This document shows, in pieces, positions 52,151 through 59,993 of a stretch of 64,000 nt of DNA. Origin of the DNA: CAVREM01 sp963728825 (GTDB taxonomy: Bacteria; Acidobacteriota; Vicinamibacteria; Vicinamibacterales; CAVVIG01). The stretch is from the NCBI GenBank assembly GCA_963728825.1, contig CAVSLA010000004.1:186001-250000 (forward strand), given 5' to 3'. Numbering within the stretch: position 1 is the stretch's first letter; each line of letters begins with the position of its first letter. Position numbers and translations under genes: made by a program. Under the pieces are notes generated by a model. It had not been told where the DNA came from. It saw only the letters and a list, made by a program, of their open reading frames with translations, and ran no database searches.

Positions 52151-54367
52151 ATGCAGTTCGCCTCACCGATCCCGTGGTGGGCGGCCGGGTTCATCGCGGC
52201 GGCGATCGTGGCTGTCGCGTACTGGTCGTACCGGCGGCCAATGGTGCCGTTGTCGGCGGTGCAACAGACGACCCTCGCGGTCCTCCGGGCCCTTTCGCTC
52301 GCCACTGCCGTATTTTTTCTCTGCCGGCCCGTCATCCTGCTGCCACCGCAGGCTGATGGTGACCTGGTCGTTCCGGTGCTCATCGACGTCTCGCGCAGCA
52401 TGCGCATCGCCGATGCCGATGGCGCGACGCGCCTCGAGCGGGCCGTGGCAGCCGCCGAGCGCGAGATCCTGCCGTCGCTCGCGACGTCCTTCACCCCCGA
52501 GGTCTATGCGGTCGGCGAGTCCTGGACGGCGGCGCCGCCCGATGCGATGCGACCGGCGGCCAGGCACAGCAATCTCGTCGAAGCCGTCGATGCCATTCGC
52601 GAACGCTATCGCGGGCGTCGCGTACCGGGCATCGTGCTGATTTCAGATGGCGGCAACACCGGCCGGACGGAGCCGATCACCGAAGGGACTCGCGTGATTG
52701 CGATCGGCGTCGGCTCGACTGACGGCCCGCGCGATCGCGAGGTGGTCGGTCTATCCGCCGGAGAGCCGCGCATCGATCAGACATCCATCGATCTTCACGT
52801 CTCGGCGGTCAGCCGCGGCTACGGCCGCACGCCGTTCCAGCTGCGCATTCTCGGCAACGGCCGGTTGATCGAGACGCGGACGCTGGCGCCTGCCGCTGAC
52901 GGATCGCCGATCGATCAGTTCGTGACGGTTGCGCCCGATTCTTCGGTCGCCACGGTCTACACTGCCGAGATCGAGGCCGCGGACGACGAAGCGATTGTCG
53001 AGAACAACAGTCGCACCGTGCTCGTCAGCCCGACCGGCCGCAAGCGCCGGCTGCTCGCGCTGGTCGGCGCGCCCGGCTACGAATTCAGCTTCCTGGCGCG
53101 GGCCCTGGCCAGGGACCCTGGCCTCGAAGTCGATTCGATCGTCCGCAAAGGGCAGAACGACAACGGACAGCACACCTTCCTCGTTCAGGCCGGCGGCGGC
53201 CGCGCCGCAGCGCTGACCTCGGGATTTCCGGAAAGCCGCGAGGCGCTCTACGCGTATGACGGGCTGATTGTCGCGAACGTCGAGGGTGACTTTTTCACGC
53301 GCGCGCAGCTCGCGATGGCCGCGGAGTTCGTGTCCGTTCGCGGCGGCGGCCTGGTCGTGCTCGGCGGCCGCTCGTTTGCCCAGCGGGGATTGCTCGGCAC
53401 CCCGCTCGACGAGGCGTTGCCCGTCGAGTTGAACGATCGGCGCGGCGGTACCGTCGCCGCGTCCCTGGACGCCGAGGGCGCGCCGGCGGCCAACGTCGTC
53501 TCGCTGACCACCGACGGGGAAATCCATCCCGCGATGCGGATCGGACGAAGCGCGGTGGAGACGCGCAAACTCTGGAGTGCATTGCCGCCGTTGGCGGCCA
53601 GCGCCGCGCTGGGCGGGCCGCGGCCGGGGGCCACCGTGCTGGCAGTGACGACGGCGCCGAGCGGCGCGCGCTATCCGGTGGTCGCCGTGCAACGGTATGG
53701 CCGCGGCCGCACGATGGTGTTTGCCGGCGAGGCGTCGTGGCGCTGGCGGATGCTGGTCCGCGCCGCCGATCGCACCTACGAGCAGTTCTGGCGGCAGGCG
53801 GTCCGCTGGCTCGCGGCCTCGGCACCGGATGCCGTGTCGGTGGTGCTGCCGGACGGCTCGGAGCCCGGTGACTCGATCGCGCTGCGCGTCGAGGCCAGGG
53901 ACGCCTCGTTCGCGCCCGTGGCGGATGCGTCGGTGTCAGCGACGATCACGGGCCCGGGCGGCGTCACGCAGACGCTGAGCCTGCGCCGCGATGCGGACAC
54001 TCAGGGAGGATTCACCGCCCAGGTCACTCCAGACGCGCCGGGGTTATACCGTATCCGCGGCGAGGCCCGCCGCGGGATTCGATCGCTCGGCATGGTGGAC
54101 GGCTGGTTTCATGTCGGCGGCGCCGATCGCGAATTCGCCGATCCGCGTCTGAACGAGGGATTCCTGCGACGTCTGGCGCGCGCTTCCGGAGGCGACTATC
54201 TTGCCGCGAGCGAAGCCGGTCGCGTCGCGTCACTGCTGCAGGCGGCCATCCCGCAAACGCTCGAGCCGGAGCACCGCGATCTCTGGCACGAGCCCTGGAC
54301 CTTCGCGCTCGTCGTCGGGCTGTTGTCGGCCGAATGGATTCTGCGGCGGCGATGGGGACTTCGTTGA
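52151..54367 (+). CDS. Membrane VWA / glutamine-amidotransferase-like protein
   Basis: 738 residues. Two N-terminal membrane segments (WWAAGFIAAAIVAVAYW, LAVLRALSLATAVFFL), then a VWA domain with MIDAS VPVLIDVSRSMRIADA and IVLISDGGNTGR. An adhesion-type beta region (about 215-290) and a class-I amidotransferase-like domain (about 300-500: LLALVGAPGYEFSFLARALA, RGGGLVVLGGRSFAQRG) without an evident catalytic Cys follow. A beta-sandwich and a C-terminal membrane helix (FALVVGLLSAEWIL) end it. This is the usual distal member of MoxR/DUF58/BatA operons. Confidence 0.86.
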   Translation: MQFASPIPWWAAGFIAAAIVAVAYWSYRRPMVPLSAVQQTTLAVLRALSLATAVFFLCRPVILLPPQADGDLVVPVLIDVSRSMRIADADGATRLERAVAAAEREILPSLATSFTPEVYAVGESWTAAPPDAMRPAARHSNLVEAVDAIRERYRGRRVPGIVLISDGGNTGRTEPITEGTRVIAIGVGSTDGPRDREVVGLSAGEPRIDQTSIDLHVSAVSRGYGRTPFQLRILGNGRLIETRTLAPAADGSPIDQFVTVAPDSSVATVYTAEIEAADDEAIVENNSRTVLVSPTGRKRRLLALVGAPGYEFSFLARALARDPGLEVDSIVRKGQNDNGQHTFLVQAGGGRAAALTSGFPESREALYAYDGLIVANVEGDFFTRAQLAMAAEFVSVRGGGLVVLGGRSFAQRGLLGTPLDEALPVELNDRRGGTVAASLDAEGAPAANVVSLTTDGEIHPAMRIGRSAVETRKLWSALPPLAASAALGGPRPGATVLAVTTAPSGARYPVVAVQRYGRGRTMVFAGEASWRWRMLVRAADRTYEQFWRQAVRWLAASAPDAVSVVLPDGSEPGDSIALRVEARDASFAPVADASVSATITGPGGVTQTLSLRRDADTQGGFTAQVTPDAPGLYRIRGEARRGIRSLGMVDGWFHVGGADREFADPRLNEGFLRRLARASGGDYLAASEAGRVASLLQAAIPQTLEPEHRDLWHEPWTFALVVGLLSAEWILRRRWGLR

Positions 54368-55347
54368 CCCGCACGGTTGGCCGGTGGCGCGCTTGCATCG
54401 CGGGCGTTCTGCTGGCGACCGCATCGCCTGCACTCTGCGCCGATCACTACGCGCTCGTCATCACCGGTGCTTCCGGGAGCCCCCAGTACGCGGAACGGTA
54501 CAGTCGCTGGCGCGGCTCGTTTGTCGCCACCCTCACGAACGACTTCAGCTATCCGGACGATCACATCGTGGTGCTTTCGGACGATGCCGGTGCACCGGGA
54601 TTGCGAGCGACGCGCGAAAACGTCCGAGCTGCGCTTCAGAACTTTGCGCGGCGGGTCGCCCGCGACGATCAACTGCTGATCCTGCTGATCGGACACGGGA
54701 CTGCGGGCGACGAGGATGCGAAGTTCAACCTGGTGGGTCCCGACATTCCCGCGCTCGAATGGGCCGGGCTGATCAAGCCGATCGACGGCCGCGTCGTGTT
54801 CGTCAACACCAGCAGCGCCAGCTTTGAATACCTCGAACGCCTCGCCGGCCGCGGCCGCATCGTCGTGACGGCCACCGATTCGGCGTCGCAGCAGTTCGAG
54901 ACGGTGTTTCCGGAGTTCTTCGTGCAGGCGTTCGCGGCACCGTCCGCCGATCTCGACAGAAACGGCAAAGTATCGATCTGGGAGGCGTTTCGATCGGCCA
55001 GTGGCGGCGTGAAGGGCTGGTTCGAAACGCAAGGGCGGCTCGCCACGGAGCGGCCGCTGCTCGACGACAACGGCGACGGCATCGGCCGCGAAGCGGAGTC
55101 GCCGGGGGTGGACGGCGCGCTCGCGCAGGCGACCTATCTGCAGGTCGATCGGCCGCTGTCCTCGAGCGTCGATCCAGCTGTTGCCGAGCTGCTGCGGCGT
55201 CGTGCCGAGATCGAATCGCGCATCGAGCGGCTCCGCGCGGGAAAAGACAACATGCCCGCCGATCAGTACGAACGCGAGCTCGAAGCGCTGGTTCTGGAAC
55301 TGGCGCGCCTCGACCGCGAGATCCGTTCGAAGTCCTCTAAGCCCTAA
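54352..55347 (+). CDS. Secreted caspase/legumain-fold protein, catalytic Cys apparently replaced
   Basis: 331 residues from ATG 54352 (an ATG at 54334 is also possible); it overlaps the previous gene by 16 bases. A signal peptide (CIAGVLLATASPALCA) is followed by a clan-CD-like domain: ALVITGASG, FSYPDDHIVVLSDD, the His of LLILLIGHGTAGD and the strand RVVFVNTSSASFEYLER. In active legumain/caspase relatives this last strand ends in a Cys; here it is NTSSAS, so the enzyme is predicted to be inactive or Ser-based. Two calcium-loop motifs follow (DLDRNGKVSIWEA and LDDNGDGIGREAE), then a coiled coil. The final residues and TAA lie in a 7-bp repeat array. Confidence 0.7.
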   Translation: MGTSLTRTVGRWRACIAGVLLATASPALCADHYALVITGASGSPQYAERYSRWRGSFVATLTNDFSYPDDHIVVLSDDAGAPGLRATRENVRAALQNFARRVARDDQLLILLIGHGTAGDEDAKFNLVGPDIPALEWAGLIKPIDGRVVFVNTSSASFEYLERLAGRGRIVVTATDSASQQFETVFPEFFVQAFAAPSADLDRNGKVSIWEAFRSASGGVKGWFETQGRLATERPLLDDNGDGIGREAESPGVDGALAQATYLQVDRPLSSSVDPAVAELLRRRAEIESRIERLRAGKDNMPADQYERELEALVLELARLDREIRSKSSKP

Positions 55348-55434
55348 GCCCGAGCCCTAAGCCTTAAGCCCGAGCCCTGAGCCCTGAGCCCTAAGCCCTG
55401 AGCCCTAAGCCCTGAGCCCTAAGCCCTGAGCCCT
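55336..55434 (+). repeat. 7-bp tandem repeat array (family CCCTAAG / CCCTGAG)
   Basis: About fourteen 7-base units alternating CCCTAAG, CCCTGAG and the shorter CCCGAG. It contains the stop codon of the caspase-like gene and ends next to the stop of the convergent rhomboid gene. It is the longest copy of this family in the window; the others are at 17436-17550 and 31457-31529. Confidence 0.88.
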
Positions 55435-55435
55435 C

Positions 55436-56101
<666 letters not shown>

Positions 56102-56105
56102 GCGT

Positions 56106-56999
56106 TCAATTCCTTGAAATCGAGGATTTCACACGCTCAGATTCCGTTGGCCGTGCCGTCGGAAAAATCGCCACCGCCACGCCGCAGACGACGAGCGCCA
56201 TGCCGCCGCCGCGCAGCGCGCTGAACCGTTCACCAAGGAACGCCGCGGCTGCCACCACGCCGACGATAGGTACCAGCAGCGTAAACGGCGCAACCATCGA
56301 CGTCGGGTGCCGGGCGAGCAGTCCGCCCCAAATGGAGTACGCCACGAGCGTGGCCGCGATGCCAAGGTACAGGACCGCGGCAAGATTCGCCCATCCCGCT
56401 CTGGCGATCGACGCGAACAGTCCTGGACCAGGGTAGAACCAGGACAAGAGGAGCGCCGGCAACGGAGGAATGAGGCTGAGCCACGCGATCAGTGGAAACA
56501 TGGGGACCGGGCCCAGACGCTTCACGAGCACGTTGCCGATGGCCCAGCTCAGGGCCGCCGCAACGGCCGTGACGAGCGCGGTAACCGGCCCCGCTCGACC
56601 GACGCTGACCGCAATCAAGCCGAGACCCACAAACGCCACCGTCATCCCGACGATCGACTGTCGTCTCGGGGTATCGCCGAGAACAATCGCCGCCAGCAGC
56701 ACGGAGAAGAAGACCTGCGTCTGCTGGGTCACCGACGCGAGGCCGGGTGGCAAGCCGAGTTCCAGGGCCAGGAAGAGCAGCAGGAACTGGCCGGTGAACA
56801 GCGTCAGACCGATCGCGATGAGTGCCGTCCAAGAGACCGGCGGCGGGGCGACGAACAGTACAGCGAGCGCTGCGACGGCGAATCGCAGCACGGTCAGCTG
56901 CGGCGCCGAGAAGGCCTCGAGGGCGATCGTCGAGGCTGTAAACGAGAGTCCCCAGAGCGTGGCGCCGAGCGCGGCCAGCGCGATCGTCCGCGGTGCCAT
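56106..56999 (-). CDS. EamA/DMT-family transporter
   Basis: 297 residues with ten transmembrane segments forming two EamA repeats (about 5-135 and 147-287). GATLWGLSFTASTIALEAFSA and GLTLFTGQFLLLFLALELG begin the first repeat; VAAALSWAIGNVLVKRLG begins the second. Relatives export amino acids or metabolites; with leuA upstream in the same direction, a role in leucine or keto-acid export is possible but unproven. Its ATG directly follows the stop of the methyltransferase gene. Confidence 0.9.
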   Translation of the reverse strand: MAPRTIALAALGATLWGLSFTASTIALEAFSAPQLTVLRFAVAALAVLFVAPPPVSWTALIAIGLTLFTGQFLLLFLALELGLPPGLASVTQQTQVFFSVLLAAIVLGDTPRRQSIVGMTVAFVGLGLIAVSVGRAGPVTALVTAVAAALSWAIGNVLVKRLGPVPMFPLIAWLSLIPPLPALLLSWFYPGPGLFASIARAGWANLAAVLYLGIAATLVAYSIWGGLLARHPTSMVAPFTLLVPIVGVVAAAAFLGERFSALRGGGMALVVCGVAVAIFPTARPTESERVKSSISRN

Positions 57000-57692
57000 T
57001 CAGTCTTTGAGGGCCGACCCTAAATAGGTCGGCCTAGAGACAGCCCCCTTTGCGCCGACCAGCAGCGCGAGCTCCATCCATTTCCAGGTGCAGTCGACGT
57101 CCGCGAAGCCGATCTCGCGCAGCCAGGCGAGCTGCGTCTCGGCGGCGAGCAGCTGATTGGACGGGTCTTCATCTTCCGGCGCAACGTTCAGCGCGTCGAG
57201 GAACCGGCGGTGGAGCGCCGCCGTGGGCGACGCAACGTGCTCGAGGTTGCAGAAGACGCCGTCATCGGCGAGCAGGTCGAAGATCTCCTGGTAGAGGACG
57301 CGTTTGCGGTCATCTGACAGGTGGTGGATGGCGAAGCTGGAGACGACGGCGTCGAACCGGTCAAGAGGCGGCAAGGGGTCATCGAGGGTGTGATCCAGGA
57401 TGGTGACCGCTGAATCGCCGTCGAACCGTTGATGCAGCCGTTCGAGCATCACTGGTGAGAAGTCGATGGCGACGATTCTCGCTGACGGATGCGCGGTTCG
57501 GACGAGCGCCGCCAGTCGCCCGTCGCCGCTTCCGAGATCAAGAACCCGTTCGACTCGATCGGGCAGCCACCCGAGCAACTCGCGCTCACCGTCGGTTCGA
57601 TGAGGAATGGTATCGGCCCGCGCCAGGTACTCGAGCGCGTGGTCGGCCGAGGACCAGAGGTTGAGATGCGCGCGAGCCAACGAGTCAGGCAA
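57000..57692 (-). CDS. Class I SAM-dependent methyltransferase
   Basis: 230 residues from TTG 57692, overlapping the leuA stop. Motif I VLDLGSGDGRLAALV, acidic strand VAIDFSPVMLERL and motif IV FDAVVSSFAIHHL define the SAM fold. It resembles small-molecule methyltransferases with a tRNA-CmoA-like layout; the substrate is unknown. The last dozen residues (AVSRPTYLGSALKD) are encoded partly by an 8-bp inverted repeat (GGCCGACC and GGTCGGCC, 57012-57034) and are probably repeat-derived. Confidence 0.82.
   Translation of the reverse strand: MPDSLARAHLNLWSSADHALEYLARADTIPHRTDGERELLGWLPDRVERVLDLGSGDGRLAALVRTAHPSARIVAIDFSPVMLERLHQRFDGDSAVTILDHTLDDPLPPLDRFDAVVSSFAIHHLSDDRKRVLYQEIFDLLADDGVFCNLEHVASPTAALHRRFLDALNVAPEDEDPSNQLLAAETQLAWLREIGFADVDCTWKWMELALLVGAKGAVSRPTYLGSALKD
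57012..57034. repeat. REP-like inverted repeat at the 3' end of a methyltransferase gene
   Basis: GGCCGACC (57012-57019) and GGTCGGCC (57027-57034) form a perfect 8-bp stem around a 7-base loop, within the last codons of the gene at 57000-57692. Confidence 0.55.
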
Positions 57693-58893
57693 TCGTCGCC
57701 GAGGAGGTTGATGCCGCGGCCGCCGCCGCGCCGCCGCGCACCCGTTCGATCATCCGCTTCAGATCGTTGTCGCCGACCGCTTTGCGGTGCTCGCCCATCG
57801 TGATGACCTGGTGGTAGACCAGCCCCAGCTCGTCGCCGGTCAGCACGAAGCCGAGCGTCTCGCAGCGGCGCTGGACGGCGTGGCGCCCGGAGTGGCGGCC
57901 AAGCACCAGCTGTTCGGCGGTCTGGCCGACGTCGCGCGGCCGCATGATCTCGTAGGTCCGCGAATCCTTCAGCATCCCGTCCTGATGGATGCCCGCTTCG
58001 TGGGCGAAGGCATTGCGTCCGACGATCGCTTTGTTCGCCTGGACCGGCTCCTCGGTGATGCGTGACAGCAGCTGGCTGGATTCGAACAGTCGCTCGGAGA
58101 CGATCGCCGTGTCGAACGGCAGGCGATCCTGACGGACGCGCAGCGCCATGACGATTTCCTCGAGCGACGCGTTGCCGGCTCGCTCGCCGATGCCGTTGAC
58201 CGTGCACTCCACCTGGCGGACGCCCCCCTGAATCGCCGCCAGGCTGTTGGCGACGGCCAGCCCCAGATCGTCGTGGCAGTGCGTGCTGAAGATGGCCTTG
58301 CCGGCATTCGGCACGCGGCGCATGATGTCTTCGAAAAACTCGCGGAGGTCGTCCGGCGTCGCGTAGCCGACCGTGTCGGGCAGGTTGACCGTGGTGGCGC
58401 CGGCATCGATCACCGCTTCGACGACCCGGCAGAGAAAGTCGCGATCGCTGCGCGTGGCATCTTCGGCCGAAAACTCCACATCGTCGGTGTGGTTTCGCGC
58501 CAGCATCACGCCGGCGACGATCTGCTCGAGGCAGGCTTCGCGGCTGATCCGCAGCTTGCGCTCGAGATGCAGATCGGAAGTGGCCAGGAAGGTATGGATC
58601 CGCCGGCGCTCGGCCGGCTCCAGCGCCCGCGCCGCTTCTTCGATATCGGCCTGGCGGCAGCGCGCCAGCGCGGCAATCACCGGACGACGCACTTCACGCG
58701 CCACCTGTTTGGTGGCTTCGGAATCGGCGGGCGAGGCGATGGGAAAGCCGGCTTCGATGATGTCCACGCCAAGGGCATCGAGCGCCCGGGCCAGCGCCAG
58801 CTTCGACGGCACGTCCATCGAGAAACCGGGCGCCTGCTCGCCGTCGCGCAGCGTCGTGTCGAACACGATGATGGGCGTCGTTGTGCCACTCAT
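57685..58893 (-). CDS. leuA: 2-isopropylmalate synthase, short form without regulatory domain
   Basis: 402 residues, against about 510 for typical LeuA. The TIM-barrel is complete: FDTTLRDGEQAPGFS with the catalytic Arg and metal Asp, DIIEAGFP, FSTHCHDDLGLAVANS with the metal His pair, and NGIGERAGNASLEE. HEAGIHQDGML starts the linker. The protein stops after a short helical segment and an Ala-rich tail (GGAAAAAASTSSATIA), so the C-terminal leucine-binding domain is absent. It could be a leucine-insensitive LeuA; homocitrate or citramalate synthase are alternatives. leuC and leuD on the same strand (62032-64000) favour LeuA. Confidence 0.85.
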   Translation of the reverse strand: MSGTTTPIIVFDTTLRDGEQAPGFSMDVPSKLALARALDALGVDIIEAGFPIASPADSEATKQVAREVRRPVIAALARCRQADIEEAARALEPAERRRIHTFLATSDLHLERKLRISREACLEQIVAGVMLARNHTDDVEFSAEDATRSDRDFLCRVVEAVIDAGATTVNLPDTVGYATPDDLREFFEDIMRRVPNAGKAIFSTHCHDDLGLAVANSLAAIQGGVRQVECTVNGIGERAGNASLEEIVMALRVRQDRLPFDTAIVSERLFESSQLLSRITEEPVQANKAIVGRNAFAHEAGIHQDGMLKDSRTYEIMRPRDVGQTAEQLVLGRHSGRHAVQRRCETLGFVLTGDELGLVYHQVITMGEHRKAVGDNDLKRMIERVRGGAAAAAASTSSATIA

Positions 58894-58900
58894 GCCACCA

Positions 58901-58930
58901 GTTGTAGCCGCCGGCCCGGGTAGAAGTCAA
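58901..58930 (-). promoter_or_regulatory. Sigma-70-like promoter of leuA
   Basis: On the minus strand TTGACT (58930-58925) and TACAAC (58906-58901) are 18 bases apart, matching the consensus at 5 and 4-5 of 6 positions. Seven bases separate the -10 box from the ATG at 58893, so the mRNA is probably leaderless. Confidence 0.6.
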
Positions 58931-58957
58931 AGTGATAATCATTACGTTACAATAAGC
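58931..58957 (+). promoter_or_regulatory. Possible LysR operator and lysR -10 box in the shared leuA/lysR gap
   Basis: GATAATCATTACGTTACAATAA is AT-rich within a GC-rich genome and includes the small palindrome TAATCATTA. TACAAT (58948-58953) is a plausible -10 box for the lysR gene, 11 bases before its ATG. The stretch also lies directly upstream of the leuA -35 box, where a LysR activator would bind. Confidence 0.35.
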
Positions 58958-58964
58958 AAGTTTT

Positions 58965-59846
58965 ATGGACCTCACTTCGCTCAGAATCTTCCTGGCGGTC
59001 GCCGAAGAACGGAGCTTTTCGCGCGCGGCGGCCAAGGTGCACCGCACCCAGCCGGCCGTCAGCCAGGCGGTCCGCCGTCTGGAGGTCGACCTGGGCGAGG
59101 AGCTGTTCGATCGGTCCTCTAAAAGCGGGACGCTGACCGATGCCGGCAAGGTCCTCCAGAATTACGGCCAGCGCCTGATCCGGCTGGCCGAGGAAAGCGA
59201 GTCGGCGATCCGCGAACTGCGCGACCTGCGCCGCGGCAGGGTGCTGATTGGCGCGAACGAGGCCGCAGTCCATACCCTGCTGCCGCTGATGGCGCGCTTC
59301 CGGCAGCGGGTGCCGGACATCGCGGTCGATGTTCGGCGCGTGCCGGCGCGGCAGATTGCCGTCGAAGTGCAGCAGGGCAGCCTCGACTTCGGCGCCTTGA
59401 CGTTCCGGCCCGCCGAAGCGGGGCTGCTGGAAGTCGTGGTCGGGAGCGACGAGCTCGTGCTGCTGGTTCCGCCCACCCACGCGCTGGCCAAACGCAAGCA
59501 GGTGACGATGGAGGACGTGGCGCTCGAACCGATCGTGGCGCACAACGATCCGTCGCCGGCCCGCGAGCGCGTGCTGCGCCTCTTCGAACAGCATCACATC
59601 CAGCTGAAGATGGTGATCGCGCTGCCGAGCCTCGACGGCATCAAGCGCGCGGTCGAGTTGAAGCTCGGCGTCGCGCTGTTGCCGCGGCGTTGCGCGATCA
59701 CGGAACTGGCGAGCGGCCGCCTCGTGGCGATTCCGGTGGCCGGTGTCTCGCGCCGGCGTCAGCTGATGCTCGTCTGCCGGAAGGCGCATCGCTCGCATGC
59801 GGCGAATGCATTTCTCGCAGTCGCGCAGGAGAAGTCGGAAGCCTGA
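58965..59846 (+). CDS. LysR-family transcriptional regulator
   Basis: 293 residues. The N-terminal winged helix reads LRIFLAVAEERSFSRAAAKV, HRTQPAVSQAVRRLEVDLG and LFDRSSKSGTLTDAG. The effector-binding domain (about 90-290) has two lobes typical of the family (IGANEAAVHTLLPLM, LVLLVPPTHALAKR). It is divergent from leuA with a 71-base shared gap, the classic arrangement for a LysR regulator of the neighbouring gene. The effector may be a leucine-pathway intermediate (inference). Confidence 0.93.
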   Translation: MDLTSLRIFLAVAEERSFSRAAAKVHRTQPAVSQAVRRLEVDLGEELFDRSSKSGTLTDAGKVLQNYGQRLIRLAEESESAIRELRDLRRGRVLIGANEAAVHTLLPLMARFRQRVPDIAVDVRRVPARQIAVEVQQGSLDFGALTFRPAEAGLLEVVVGSDELVLLVPPTHALAKRKQVTMEDVALEPIVAHNDPSPARERVLRLFEQHHIQLKMVIALPSLDGIKRAVELKLGVALLPRRCAITELASGRLVAIPVAGVSRRRQLMLVCRKAHRSHAANAFLAVAQEKSEA

Positions 59847-59942
59847 ACGAACAGTGCAATGGCGCCGGTTGCCGCCGGACTGGGTGAGGGGGCCGGCGGG
59901 ATACGGCTGCCGCGAAAACCCTTTGACAGGTCAGGCCCCAAG

Positions 59943-59962
59943 GCGGAAGCTTCGGCCTCCGC
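59943..59962. terminator. Hairpin with UUCG loop between convergent genes
   Basis: GCGGAAGC and GCCTCCGC pair with one mismatch around a TTCG tetraloop. It lies between the ends of lysR and the M1 peptidase gene. No T-tract follows on either strand, so termination here would be weak or factor-dependent. Confidence 0.3.
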
Positions 59963-59993
59963 GAGAACCAACCCAATAAGTTGCTCGCTTGGA

